This document shows positions 9,403 through 17,044 of a stretch of DNA of 64,000 bases, piece after piece. The DNA lies in contig NZ_NOII01000002.1 of assembly GCF_002245695.1 (NCBI RefSeq), positions 62,001 to 126,000 on the forward strand, written 5' to 3'. Under the pieces are notes generated by a model. It was not told where the DNA came from, searched no databases, and saw only the letters and a list, made by a program, of their open reading frames with translations. Origin of the DNA: Fictibacillus aquaticus (GTDB lineage Bacteria > Bacillota > Bacilli > Bacillales > Fictibacillaceae). Every line of letters starts with the position of its first letter. Within the stretch, counting starts at the first letter, position 1. The position numbers were made by a program, and so were the translations under genes.

Positions 9403-9778
9403 TGACGTTCAACTCCTTGCACATAATTTCAATTTCCTTATGCTCCTCGTTCATGTCAATAGCCGATTCGATCTCAAAGAAACGGTCGCCTTGCTGGATG
9501 CGCATGTCCGTTTGAATGTCTTTCCGATACCGAATCCTGATGCGATAGGTGACCTCGCCAGATAAAGCGCCCGACGCAACCATTTCACGTCCTCTGATTC
9601 CTTCCATGCTGCCCCAGACGGTGAAAGCAGTGGTATAGGATGGGACGTTGTTTCCCTCAGTGTCACGAATTGGCGTACCTTTCTTCTGAAAGCTTAGGCG
9701 GTTGCGAAAGTCAGAAGCTTTGCTTTTCTTCCAAGTCCTTTGGCCGGAATAATAATTATAGTTGCCCATCTCCAGCAC
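9395..9778 (-). CDS. Phage head closure protein (head-tail joining family)
   Basis: 127 residues with the beta-barrel pattern of the head-closure/adaptor family (PF05521-like): LSFQKKGTPIRDTEGN, TVWGSMEGIRGRE, YRIRIRYRKDI, RFFEIESAIDMNEEHKEIEI. It would form the ring that seals the connector after packaging. The annotated ATG lies inside the end of the previous gene (22-nt overlap); an internal ATG four codons later is an alternative start. Confidence 0.83.
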   Translation of the reverse strand: MLEMGNYNYYSGQRTWKKSKASDFRNRLSFQKKGTPIRDTEGNNVPSYTTAFTVWGSMEGIRGREMVASGALSGEVTYRIRIRYRKDIQTDMRIQQGDRFFEIESAIDMNEEHKEIEIMCKELNVNG

Positions 9779-10112
9779 CTAAGAGAGAGTCAATATGCTC
9801 GAGCACAGTCTTGCGGTTCTTGCCTGCTGTTTCTAACTCTTTTAGTTCTGTTAATTCTTCAGCAGTGAATGTGTCAGTGATGGAATCCACCACATTGTCC
9901 ACGTTCTGTTTTAGTAACTCTCCGAGTGTGGAAGTTACAATCGTTTGATTTGGAGGCAATTCTGTCTCAGCTGGCGCTAGATAGCCGCCTTGTTGAAGTT
10001 CCACCGCTCGTTCTTCGTCTGCCGTTTCGTAATACGATCCAACAGAATGGTATTCACCCGTATTCTTATCACGGAAATGATTTCGAACTGGATACTGTTT
10101 CAAAACAATCAC
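9756..10112 (-). CDS. Conserved phage protein in connector module, LEM/HeH-like C-terminus
   Basis: 118 residues. No firm family. The N-terminal 50 residues look like a small beta domain (VRNHFRDKNTGEYHSVGSYY). The C-terminal ELTELKELETAGKNRKTVLEHIDSLL resembles a HeH/LEM-like helix-extended-helix found in other phage structural-module proteins. Located between the gp6-like connector and the head-closure gene, so probably an accessory head-tail protein. Preceded by a GAGGTGATTG ribosome site. Confidence 0.55.
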   Translation of the reverse strand: MIVLKQYPVRNHFRDKNTGEYHSVGSYYETADEERAVELQQGGYLAPAETELPPNQTIVTSTLGELLKQNVDNVVDSITDTFTAEELTELKELETAGKNRKTVLEHIDSLLGAGDGQL

Positions 10113-10118
10113 CTCGTT

Positions 10119-10412
10119 TTATATGTCAACAGGGTCTGGTGGTGGAGGGTAGCAGTAAGACAACTGCAAGAAGATGCTGTTCAAGCTGAATTCCAGCATG
10201 TTCGCTTGACCTAATGGTTCTCGATTTTCATACCAGTGGGTAACCAACATCGTAACGGCAAGTATCTGCAGTTCATTTTCCTCGTCCACCGTCAATCCTG
10301 TTGCGTTTTTTACATATTCTTTTGCTGCTGCAATTAAAGAAGTGAGGAGCATATCGTCCTCACTTCCGTCAATTCGCAGAAATTGCTTTACGTGTTCCAC
10401 CACGGGAATCAC
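10119..10412 (-). CDS. Head-tail connector (gp6-like)
   Basis: 97 residues beginning MIPVVEHVKQFLRIDGSEDD. This N-terminal LRIDxxEDD motif, followed by LLTSLIAAAKEYVKNATG, is the hallmark of phage_connect_1/HK97 gp6-like adaptors, which form a ring under the portal. It directly follows the major capsid gene, the expected order. The C-terminus is proline-rich (PPPPDP). Confidence 0.87.
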   Translation of the reverse strand: MIPVVEHVKQFLRIDGSEDDMLLTSLIAAAKEYVKNATGLTVDEENELQILAVTMLVTHWYENREPLGQANMLEFSLNSIFLQLSYCYPPPPDPVDI

Positions 10413-10419
10413 CTCTTAT

Positions 10420-11520
10420 TTAAACAGTTGGCGTTACAGTCATCTCGCCATAGACATATGCTGCCTTGTCAGCATCAATTACGTCAAATTGCTCAATCAC
10501 GCGCATCATTGTTTGATTCTTCTTAAATGCTGCATGTTCAGAAGAATCGATTTGAAGTGTATTTCGATCGACGAATGTAACACCGTCCTGTGTGCTGCCA
10601 TAAATAATTGGTGCTTTGTCAACAACAGTTGGTAGCTCAGTGTTCGAGAATACCTCAATCGAATATCCTTTGAACATTTTCTTCGTTGCATCAGCTGGAT
10701 TCGGTTGGAGAATTGGGCGCCCTTGCTCATCAACAGCTTCATCCAAATGGTCAAAACCATCTTGGTTCGTAATAATCACAATATCAACGAACGCAGGATC
10801 CAAATCAATGTTTAAAGATTTTTTTAATGCTTTCCAGTCAGCAAGGCTTTTCACAGTCTTTCCTGCCTTCAATTTCTCAAAAATCTTTTTGTTTTCCGTT
10901 CGAACCGCTTTACGGTTAAACCATTTTCCAAGGTAAGCAACTAATCCACCGTCTTCATTTTGCAGAAGTCGATTAGAAACCGGAAGCGTTCCCCCATAAT
11001 CTTTTACGGTGTATGGCACATTCACAAACTTTGGTTCATTGGAGTCTGGAATATCATCACCATCTGTGAAATTGGTGAGTTCTGTCGCTGTTGAGGCATC
11101 CTCATATACAAACGAACCTGTCAAAGTTGTTGTTGGATAGTAACCAACCAACGGCTTAGCAGATTTGTATTGACGACGCAGCTCCTTAATTTGAGTCTGG
11201 ATGTCTTGGGGAACAATCAAGTTCTCACCGTTTGCACCACCAGTCACAAGCGCGTTCTCCGCTTCTGTCAGCTGCTCACCGCGAAGGGCTTTAAAGAAGG
11301 TCTTTACTTCGTCCACGTTACCTTTGTTTTCAATCGTTACCGCCACAGCATCCTTCTCTGCTTCATAAAGCGCTGACTTCACATCGAATTCTTTCTGCAG
11401 GTTCTTCACTTCATCGGTAAGGTTCTTCGCTTCATCCAACTTGTTTGCTGCAAGCAGGTTGCGCGCTTCTGTCTTTTTGTTGTTGATCTTCTCTAACAAT
11501 TCACGTAGTTCTTTGTTCAC
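10420..11520 (-). CDS. Major capsid protein (HK97 fold)
   Basis: 366 residues. Residues 1-60 form a charged coiled-coil (ELLEKINNKKTEARNLL) that acts as a scaffold (delta) domain and is usually cleaved off. From about residue 90 the HK97 core follows, with LIVPQDIQTQIKELRRQ, GGTLPVSNRLLQNEDG, IVIITNQDGFDHLD and GVTFVDRNTLQI segments. It comes directly after a Clp-type protease gene that would mature the prohead. Length and order fit HK97-like siphoviruses. Confidence 0.93.
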   Translation of the reverse strand: MNKELRELLEKINNKKTEARNLLAANKLDEAKNLTDEVKNLQKEFDVKSALYEAEKDAVAVTIENKGNVDEVKTFFKALRGEQLTEAENALVTGGANGENLIVPQDIQTQIKELRRQYKSAKPLVGYYPTTTLTGSFVYEDASTATELTNFTDGDDIPDSNEPKFVNVPYTVKDYGGTLPVSNRLLQNEDGGLVAYLGKWFNRKAVRTENKKIFEKLKAGKTVKSLADWKALKKSLNIDLDPAFVDIVIITNQDGFDHLDEAVDEQGRPILQPNPADATKKMFKGYSIEVFSNTELPTVVDKAPIIYGSTQDGVTFVDRNTLQIDSSEHAAFKKNQTMMRVIEQFDVIDADKAAYVYGEMTVTPTV

Positions 11521-11553
11521 GATAATTCCTCCTTAGGGAAATAAAAATAGAGC

Positions 11554-12294
11554 TTAGATAAGATCTAGCTCCAGCAGTAACTGATTTTTTAGTTCTTCTT
11601 GATCTGGCATTGCTGGTTCGGCTGCCTGTGCTTTCGGCTGCTCCGGTTCTACTGCTTTTTCCTTGAATGCTTCCGGCGTGTTGCGGTAATTCTTGAAGCA
11701 ATCACTCACACATGCTACCGCCTGATTCTCTGCGGCAACTTCTATATTGAAATACTTGGCTGCTTCGTTACCGTTCAGCCATGTTTCTTCGTTCACCATC
11801 TGCTTGATCTCTTCGATGTCCGCGCCTTCTGCCAGATTCTCTGCATATACGTTCAAGATTCCGCCTTCGATGGCATCCAGATCGTCCGCCACCTTGCGGA
11901 AATCGTTCGAGTTACCCCACATGCCGCTCCAAGGCTTATGAATCATCATGAAGGCATTGGATGGCATTATTACGCGGTCACCGGCCAGTGCAATAACTGA
12001 TGCAATGGAACCTGCTAAACCGTCAACGTAAACCGTTTTGTGGGCTTGATTGCGCTTCAGCATGTTATAGATGGCCAATCCTGCAAACACCGATCCGCCG
12101 CCGCTGTTCACGTAGATGTTTAGGTTCTTCACACCCTCGATATCTTTCAGAAAAGAGCGAATGTCTTCTGGACAAGTGTCTGAGTTATCCCATTTGCCCC
12201 ATTCAGAACTGACGATATCGCCATAAAAATATAAATCCGCTGAGGAAGAGGTTTGATTTTTGATCTCCATGAACTTATTTTTCATCCTTTTCAC
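11554..12294 (-). CDS. Prohead maturation protease, ClpP-like
   Basis: 246 residues with a ClpP/crotonase fold: YVNSGGGSVFAG near residue 61, DGLAGSIAS around 91-99 with the likely nucleophile Ser96, and MMIHKP with His119. The C-terminal about 50 residues are Pro/Glu/Ala-rich and probably act as a scaffold or cargo tail. It cleaves the capsid N-terminal domain during head maturation. It overlaps the end of the portal gene by 20 nt and precedes the capsid gene. Confidence 0.92.
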   Translation of the reverse strand: MKRMKNKFMEIKNQTSSSADLYFYGDIVSSEWGKWDNSDTCPEDIRSFLKDIEGVKNLNIYVNSGGGSVFAGLAIYNMLKRNQAHKTVYVDGLAGSIASVIALAGDRVIMPSNAFMMIHKPWSGMWGNSNDFRKVADDLDAIEGGILNVYAENLAEGADIEEIKQMVNEETWLNGNEAAKYFNIEVAAENQAVACVSDCFKNYRNTPEAFKEKAVEPEQPKAQAAEPAMPDQEELKNQLLLELDLI

Positions 12295-13486
12295 CCCCTT
12301 TCGCCCTCGCTTTGGTCATCTGGTACTCATCAGCTATATCAATGGAGATATGATTCAAGTCCACACGGTGTTTATCACCATGTTCGATCGAATCCTCCTC
12401 TTCAAGTGCTCGCACTTCATTTATGTTGTATACACCCGACGAAAGCATTTCTTTGTAGTACTGAGCACGACTCTGGCTGTCTCCACGCAATGCGCTTGTC
12501 AGGTTAAACTTCACATACAGCCGCTTCTGCTCGTTATCTGTGAAGAATTTGTAATTGAATTCTTCTTCCCATGCGACAAGTTCCGGTTGGATGGTGTTCT
12601 GGATGAATTCCATTGCCTGGTGCTCAATGTTCGAGAAGGTGCTGCGATCGAGCTCGTTCAGCATGTGCAATGGCACGTTAAAGATACGGGCGATCTCCGC
12701 AATATTGAACTTCTGCGAAGCAATGAACTCTGCGTCCTGAAGTGGCATCGAGATGTTCACCCATTTCATGCCTGCGTCAAGGATCGCTACCTTGTGCGCG
12801 TTGTCCAAGCCGCCTGCAGCTTCAGCCCAATGATCTCTTAAAACGGTCTTCGCATCTTTATTTAATGAGCCTGGCGTTTCAATAATCCCCCGAGTGGTCG
12901 TTCCGTTTTTATAGAATGATCCAAGGAACTTCTGTGCTGCCTTCATCGTGCCGGCTGTTTCTCGTGCGATTTCGATCGGCGACTTGCCGCCTGGTCCATA
13001 AGGTAGATAAATCACTTCCGAATGGTGGTACTTTTGCTGCGTGCCCTTTTCTGAAAACACGAACCACAAGTCTCCAGAAGAATCTTTCGCATGCTGCACT
13101 TTCGCGGGATCCAACAGCTTGAGCTCGGTGACGTTACCTGTACGGTCCGTGATCATGGCGATATAAGCCTTTCCCCACAAGTTGCGGTACACAGATGCGG
13201 TGTGCTTGAACACAAAAGGTGTCATATACGGATTCGGGCGCTTCTCCAACAGCTTAGCCGCCTGGTGTGCCGTCTCCCGCTCTCTTCCGCTCTTGGTTTT
13301 CTTGAAAACCTGCAGTGGAAGCTTGGCGATGGCATTTGCTTTGATGTTCACGCACGCATAAATGGCTCCTACGGTAAGTGATCCCTCGTTTGTTACCAGC
13401 TCGCCACTCATCGTCGGGCCCGGAAAAAGGCTGCCTAATGGCTGCTCCCATTCTTGCAAACTGTTAAACAGTCGACGAAATAACAA
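12275..13486 (-). CDS. Portal protein (HK97 family)
   Basis: 403 residues, starting at a TTG (13486) behind GGAGGTGAGAATAA. Typical HK97-type portal segments are visible: VGAIYACVNIKANAIAKLPL near the N-terminus, LLEKRPNPYMTPFVF, LNELDRSTFSNIEHQAMEFI and QSRAQYYKEMLSSGVYNINEVR. It forms the dodecameric DNA entry ring at the capsid vertex and docks the terminase. It follows a small membrane protein gene and the terminases. Confidence 0.93.
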   Translation of the reverse strand: MLFRRLFNSLQEWEQPLGSLFPGPTMSGELVTNEGSLTVGAIYACVNIKANAIAKLPLQVFKKTKSGRERETAHQAAKLLEKRPNPYMTPFVFKHTASVYRNLWGKAYIAMITDRTGNVTELKLLDPAKVQHAKDSSGDLWFVFSEKGTQQKYHHSEVIYLPYGPGGKSPIEIARETAGTMKAAQKFLGSFYKNGTTTRGIIETPGSLNKDAKTVLRDHWAEAAGGLDNAHKVAILDAGMKWVNISMPLQDAEFIASQKFNIAEIARIFNVPLHMLNELDRSTFSNIEHQAMEFIQNTIQPELVAWEEEFNYKFFTDNEQKRLYVKFNLTSALRGDSQSRAQYYKEMLSSGVYNINEVRALEEEDSIEHGDKHRVDLNHISIDIADEYQMTKARAKGGEKDEK

Positions 13487-13492
13487 TTATTC

Positions 13493-13666
13493 TCACCTCC
13501 TTCTGGCAAGTGCTCCTCCGGTTACGATTAAGCATGAGGCCAAAAGATAGTTTCCGATGATCGGACTCAGCGCATATGTGGTCAAAATCGCTACAATAAT
13601 GCCTGCAAAAATAAAAAAATCCTCAAGGAACTCTCCTAGAAGATGCAAAAAACGTTTCATATTCAT
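13493..13666 (-). CDS. Small membrane protein, DUF1056-like
   Basis: 57 residues from an ATG at 13666 to TGA at 13493 (a second ATG is two codons in). It has one or two hydrophobic helices (FFIFAGIIVAILTTYAL and LLASCLIVTGGALA) and a basic C-terminus ARRR. Small proteins of this size and pattern (DUF1056) sit between TerL and portal in many Gram-positive siphoviruses; function unknown. Its stop region contains the AGGAGGTGA ribosome site of the portal gene, so the two are probably co-translated. Confidence 0.75.
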   Translation of the reverse strand: MNMKRFLHLLGEFLEDFFIFAGIIVAILTTYALSPIIGNYLLASCLIVTGGALARRR

Positions 13667-13669
13667 CAC

Positions 13670-15364
13670 CTACAATGTAAATTCGTCGTTCAGGATGCGT
13701 TCATTCAAGTCAGCTTGGTTCATGTAGACCATGGCTCGGAAATGTGCGGTCAGCGCAGCTGCCACACCGTCAATACGTGCATAACGGTTCGCCTTCTCAG
13801 GCTTAATGTTTCCTGTGCTATCTTTGAGCGTTTTCGTGTTGCTCAAGTACCACTGGAACATCAAATCATAGTTGTAGTTTACTTTGCCTTGAATCAACAG
13901 CCGCTCGTAATCTTTCATCGACTGGTTCATGCTCTTAAATCCTTGCTGCACCTTCACCATTTCAAACCCCAGCCCTGCCATTTGCGTATACCATTGAGTG
14001 GCATTGTAAGGGTCATAGCAAATCTCTTGAATATGGTACGTTGCTGCGTGTTTCACGAACCATTGCGTGATAAAGTCATAGTCAATGACCTCACCATCTA
14101 GGACGGTCAGGAGACCCATGTCTCTCCACCGTTCATAATTGGCGCGATCTTCGTTGTTTAATAGCTTGGCTTCTGGAATAAAGCTGTGATGAATGACCTT
14201 GATGCTACCATCTTCTTGCGGAAACTCTAGATTGACAGACGTGATGTCCGTTGTGCTCGACAAATCTGCGCCTCCGATGCACATCTGCCCCTGCAGCTCG
14301 CTTTCGTCAAACGTCCCATTGTTCCGCTTGATGATGTCCCATTCCAACCATTTTTCTGCAGAATTAACAAAGATGTTGAAACGCTTTGTCTTGATCTCGT
14401 TGATTTCCTTCTTCATCTTCATACCGTGGATGGAAGTCCGCAGTTTTTCAATGCTTAAGGACTCGCCGAGGTTCGGATTCGCTTTGATCCAGCAGCTCTC
14501 TTCCTCCCAATCATCCTCTTTATCGATTTCAGCGATGTAAGGAAAGAAATCATCGTATTCAATCGTGTTGTTTAGCAGCTTATCAGCCGTCTCGTAAAGG
14601 TTCATTAACGGACCGTCCATCACAAAGCCCGCTGTCGTGATGTCAAAGATAATCGGTTGCTCACGCGCATCTATAGATGACTCGATAACGTTCATAAGCT
14701 TGCTGTCTTTGTATTCGTGTATTTCATCAAAGATGGCTCCGTGTGTGTTCAGACCGTCCAGCTTCTTGGAATCACTCGCCAGAGGTTCCAGTTCCGCGTT
14801 CATCCGGTCAAAGTAGATCTTGTCCCTAATGATTCGGGTCCGCTTCCGCAGTGCCGGCGACTGCCGTACCATCCGTTTTGATTCCTCAAAGACCAGTTTC
14901 GCTTGATCTCGTTTGTTGGCCAGCGTATACACCCGCGCACCATACTCCTTATCCTTCATTAGTAGATAGAGAGCAATGGCACTGGCGAGCGTACTCTTTC
15001 CGTTTTTACGAGCAATCATGACCAGGATGGTTCGGAATCGTCTGTAGCCCGTCTCTTTATGGACCCAACCGAAAATGCAGCAGATGATAAACTTCTGCCA
15101 GAGTGCGAGAATCAGTGGCAAGCCGGCAAATTTACCAATGGAATGCTTACAGAACCGTTCGATAAACATGATCGGCCGGTTTGCTTTTTCAATGCTGTAT
15201 TCGTAAGGGTAATCAGGGTCCTTTGATTTCTCTAAATCGTTTAGATGCCGTTGACAGAGAAGCTTCACTTTCTTGCTGGCAACAATTTCACCGCTCAGGA
15301 TCTTCTCTGCATACTCAGCAGCATAATCAGCTGTGTCGATCGTTTTAGAAGTCATCGAAACCAT
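13670..15364 (-). CDS. terL: Terminase large subunit
   Basis: 564 residues. Walker A-like ARKNGKST at 118-125, Walker B IFDEIHE at 211-217, and a C-terminal nuclease domain with GGADLSSTTD and a late ARIDGVAAALTAH motif. It is the ATP-driven motor that cuts and packages phage DNA through the portal. The start overlaps the small subunit gene by 20 nt. The P27-type small subunit and an upstream HNH gene suggest a cos-type packaging phage. Confidence 0.95.
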   Translation of the reverse strand: MVSMTSKTIDTADYAAEYAEKILSGEIVASKKVKLLCQRHLNDLEKSKDPDYPYEYSIEKANRPIMFIERFCKHSIGKFAGLPLILALWQKFIICCIFGWVHKETGYRRFRTILVMIARKNGKSTLASAIALYLLMKDKEYGARVYTLANKRDQAKLVFEESKRMVRQSPALRKRTRIIRDKIYFDRMNAELEPLASDSKKLDGLNTHGAIFDEIHEYKDSKLMNVIESSIDAREQPIIFDITTAGFVMDGPLMNLYETADKLLNNTIEYDDFFPYIAEIDKEDDWEEESCWIKANPNLGESLSIEKLRTSIHGMKMKKEINEIKTKRFNIFVNSAEKWLEWDIIKRNNGTFDESELQGQMCIGGADLSSTTDITSVNLEFPQEDGSIKVIHHSFIPEAKLLNNEDRANYERWRDMGLLTVLDGEVIDYDFITQWFVKHAATYHIQEICYDPYNATQWYTQMAGLGFEMVKVQQGFKSMNQSMKDYERLLIQGKVNYNYDLMFQWYLSNTKTLKDSTGNIKPEKANRYARIDGVAAALTAHFRAMVYMNQADLNERILNDEFTL

Positions 15365-15734
15365 CGTCCGGTCCCTTACCCATCTGTTCCTGCAGTTTCT
15401 TACGGCTGGCTCCAGTCAGCCCGAGTTCGCTCAGTCCTTTCATCATTACTGCAGCGTATTTTGGCAGTTCTGATATGGCAGGATGCTTGGTCGGATTGGT
15501 CGCGCCCGCCTTGTTGGTATATTCGACGATAAAACCATCCTCTGATGCGAGCTTATCCAGCTGTGTGTACACCTGGTAGGAGTGAGCGATTAGCTCGACG
15601 ACAAAAGGATCGTTCACCTCAGCCTTGTTCTCCTTCTCCAACACGGCCCAAACACGGAACCATTCCTTCTTTCCGATCTTGTCGAGCTTCACCGGCGGCT
15701 TGTATTTTTTCTTCAGTTCCTTCTCGTTAAGCAC
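15345..15734 (-). CDS. terS: Terminase small subunit (P27 family)
   Basis: 129 residues beginning MLNEKELKKKYKPPVKLDK, with KKEWFRVWAVLEKE and VVELIAHSYQVYTQLDKLASEDGF, typical of P27-family small terminases that recognise the packaging site. The C-terminal RKKLQEQMGKGPDDGFDDF tail would engage the large subunit. It is separated by 170 bp from the HNH nuclease gene; that gap is a candidate packaging site. Confidence 0.9.
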   Translation of the reverse strand: MLNEKELKKKYKPPVKLDKIGKKEWFRVWAVLEKENKAEVNDPFVVELIAHSYQVYTQLDKLASEDGFIVEYTNKAGATNPTKHPAISELPKYAAVMMKGLSELGLTGASRKKLQEQMGKGPDDGFDDF

Positions 15735-15902
15735 GTTCGTTCACCTCACTTAAAAAAACGCATAAAAAAAGAGCCTCTTTTGTTCAAAAAGGACCCTTTT
15801 TTCGGGATTTCCCCCCTTAGGAAAATTGATCGCGGTGTGCACGAAGGGGGGCACCGGTCTCCAAAACTTTAGCGCAGTAAAGCGAATAGGGGGGATGCTC
15901 CT
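15735..15902. other. Non-coding gap between HNH and terS, candidate cos/packaging region
   Basis: This 168-bp stretch has no gene. It contains three runs of six G or C (CCCCCC near 15811, GGGGGG near 15846 and 15890), a GTGCAC palindrome and a GAGCCTCTTTT/AAAAAGGACCC region that could form a weak hairpin. In HNH-encoding HK97-type phages the cos site lies between the HNH and terS genes. The location fits; the exact cut site cannot be read from sequence alone. Confidence 0.35.
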
Positions 15903-16265
15903 CTAATGGCTGCCGCCCTTCTCGGTGTGCCGCTTGTTGTGGCAGCTGTTGCAGAGACTGGTTAGGTTAGTGATGTCTAGCCTTCTGCTCCAGTCTTCCT
16001 TCACTTCAACCTCATGGTGAACCATCTCAGCAGGTGTGAGACGCTTCTTCTTCATGCAGTCCTGGCACAGGTAGTTGTCACGGTTCAAGGCAGAGGCACG
16101 CAGCTTTCTCCATGGCATGCTCTTGTAGAAGCGTGTGGTCACACTGTCTCGCTGGTATAGATCGTATTGCTTCGCTGCATCTTGCTTGTGCTGATCGCAG
16201 AAGCGTTCTCTTGTGAGTGAGATGCAGCCTGGCTGTGAGCATGGCTTCTTGGACTTAACGACCAT
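15903..16265 (-). CDS. HNH endonuclease (terminase-associated)
   Basis: 120 residues with four zinc-binding Cys pairs around an HNH core: CSQPGC near the start, CQDCMKKKRL, MVHHEVEVKED and LTSLCNSCHNKRH. HNH proteins placed just before terS in HK97-like phages are needed for specific cleavage at cos together with TerL. The ATG at 16265 overlaps the stop of the upstream miniprotein gene (ATGGTCGTTAA), so translation is coupled. Confidence 0.9.
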   Translation of the reverse strand: MVVKSKKPCSQPGCISLTRERFCDQHKQDAAKQYDLYQRDSVTTRFYKSMPWRKLRASALNRDNYLCQDCMKKKRLTPAEMVHHEVEVKEDWSRRLDITNLTSLCNSCHNKRHTEKGGSH

Positions 16266-16392
16266 GCTGCTTGTCGCCCTTCCTCATCCAGTACCCACAC
16301 CGGCAGCAGTTGTTCAGTCCGTTAGTGAAGATGTGGTCTGTATGCGTGACGCATTTATAGCGTGGCTTAGACAACCATTTAAGCATCCTCAT
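16255..16392 (-). CDS. 45-residue zinc-finger-like phage miniprotein
   Basis: A short frame from an ATG at 16392 to TAA at 16255. It contains a CCRCGYW pair and an upstream CVTHTDH that could supply four metal ligands. It overlaps the next upstream miniprotein by 14 nt and the HNH start by 11 nt, a chain of coupled small genes. A GAAGGAGAAAGTAA ribosome site precedes it. Function unknown; it may help the HNH/terminase complex or bind nucleic acid. Confidence 0.6.
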   Translation of the reverse strand: MRMLKWLSKPRYKCVTHTDHIFTNGLNNCCRCGYWMRKGDKQHGR

Positions 16393-16492
16393 TTACTTTC
16401 TCCTTCAATGCATTTAGAAAGCAGGCCAAACAATAATGTGAGTGTGGTCTCTTGATGATGATCTCGCTGCACTCAATGCAGAACCGCTTCAT
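16379..16492 (-). CDS. 37-residue zinc-ribbon phage miniprotein, first late gene
   Basis: The frame runs from an ATG at 16492 to TAA at 16379 behind AAGGAGATGATCTGA. It has two Cys pairs, CIECSE and CLAC, spaced like a small zinc ribbon. It is the first gene downstream of the candidate late promoter at 16759-16787. Such miniproteins are common ahead of HNH-terS cassettes, but I know no defined role. Confidence 0.6.
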   Translation of the reverse strand: MKRFCIECSEIIIKRPHSHYCLACFLNALKEKVNEDA

Positions 16493-16565
16493 TCAGATCA
16501 TCTCCTTAAGAATAAATAGGCGAAAGAGTCATATACTTTCAAGGAACCTCGAAGGAGGTGATTAA

Positions 16566-16643
16566 GTGACCTTCATTGATCAAATATTAATTGCGCTGAT
16601 CGTGGAGATTATATTGAAAATATTAAGTCATTTAGGTCTTTAA
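16566..16643 (+). CDS. 25-residue hydrophobic peptide, candidate type I (Fst/TxpA-like) toxin
   Basis: GTG start behind a near-perfect GAAGGAGGTGATTAA ribosome site. The peptide MTFIDQILIALIVEIILKIL continues for five more residues and is a single predicted membrane helix with a short polar end, the size and pattern of Fst- or TxpA-type toxins. It lies alone on the plus strand between opposing late genes. A 3' untranslated part of about 110 nt has two hairpins, the last being a terminator. A minus-strand promoter at 16759-16787 would make RNA antisense to the whole gene. A TATACT at 16532-16537 may be its -10, without a clear -35. Toxicity is inferred. Confidence 0.55.
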   Translation: MTFIDQILIALIVEIILKILSHLGL

Positions 16644-16661
16644 TCTAGCTGACTTCAAGGA

Positions 16662-16685
16662 GTGTGGTGCCTTTGGGCACAACAC
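16662..16685 (+). other. Stable hairpin in the 3' UTR of the small peptide gene
   Basis: GTGTGGTGCC and GGCACAACAC form a 10-bp stem with one mismatch and a 4-nt loop, 19 nt after the peptide stop. Not followed by a T run, so probably a stability or RNA-pairing element rather than a terminator. Confidence 0.6.
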
Positions 16686-16727
16686 ATAAAAGTAAAATAT
16701 GCTAAAAAATATCCTTTTTACATATAT

Positions 16728-16758
16728 AAAAACGGCAGCCGAGTTGGCCGCCGTTTTT
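16728..16758. terminator. Bidirectional hairpin terminator
   Basis: AAAAACGGC-A-GCC pairs with GGC-C-GCCGTTTTT around a 5-nt loop, with T runs on both strands. It would end the plus-strand peptide mRNA. On the minus strand it lies at the very 5' end of the RNA from the adjacent promoter, too close to terminate it, and may protect the leader. Confidence 0.8.
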
Positions 16759-16787
16759 TCTATACTATCAATTTACCATGCCCTCAA
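16759..16787 (-). promoter_or_regulatory. Candidate late promoter (sigma-A type)
   Basis: On the minus strand TTGAGG (16787-16782), a 17-bp spacer and TATAGA (16764-16759). It points toward the miniprotein-HNH-terminase late operon and lies 8 bp downstream of the five-repeat array, the position of an activator site. Confidence 0.65.
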
Positions 16788-16795
16788 ATTCATTT

Positions 16796-16850
16796 CGTCC
16801 GTAAATCGTTCGCAAATCCTCCGCGAAAAGTTCGCAAATAGTTCGCGTTT
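16796..16850. repeat. Five tandem 11-bp repeats, candidate late-regulator binding array
   Basis: Units start at 16796, 16807, 16818, 16829 and 16840 and follow the consensus nGTTCGCAAAT (two units share all ten of these bases). The 11-bp period places all units on one DNA face. The array ends 8 bp from the -35 of the minus-strand promoter, fitting an activator array. The ArpU-type regulator gene 1 kb upstream is the natural candidate ligand. Confidence 0.75.
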
Positions 16851-17044
16851 TTGATTTCAAACGGAAGAGTTTTAAGTGAATAAGCACCGAATATTTATTA
16901 GCATGAGTTCACTACAAACTATAGGGAAGCCAACTCATTACCTAACTACTTCTCTTACAGCCATCTGAATTCTTGCCTTGTTCACCAAATGAGTTTGAAC
17001 GTTTCTTTTTGTAGCGAACTGAAAAATATAATAAAAAAAGAAAG
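16851..17044. other. Non-coding region between late control array and recombinase gene
   Basis: This 194-bp A/T-rich stretch holds no credible gene. I see no clear hairpin terminator or promoter beyond a poly-A/T tract just before 17045. Confidence 0.5.

Noticed and set aside
9640-9948. Plus-strand frames over the connector genes
   Set aside because: No ribosome site, unlikely composition, and fully covered by recognised minus-strand morphogenesis genes.
16213-16455. An 80-codon plus-strand frame opposite the HNH and miniprotein genes
   Set aside because: It is a mirror frame of minus-strand genes with zinc-finger motifs and good ribosome sites; it has neither itself.
16796-16850. CRISPR or terminator interpretation of the 11-bp repeats
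   Set aside because: Unit length equals one helical turn, there are no spacers and no inverted symmetry; position next to a promoter fits a binding array.
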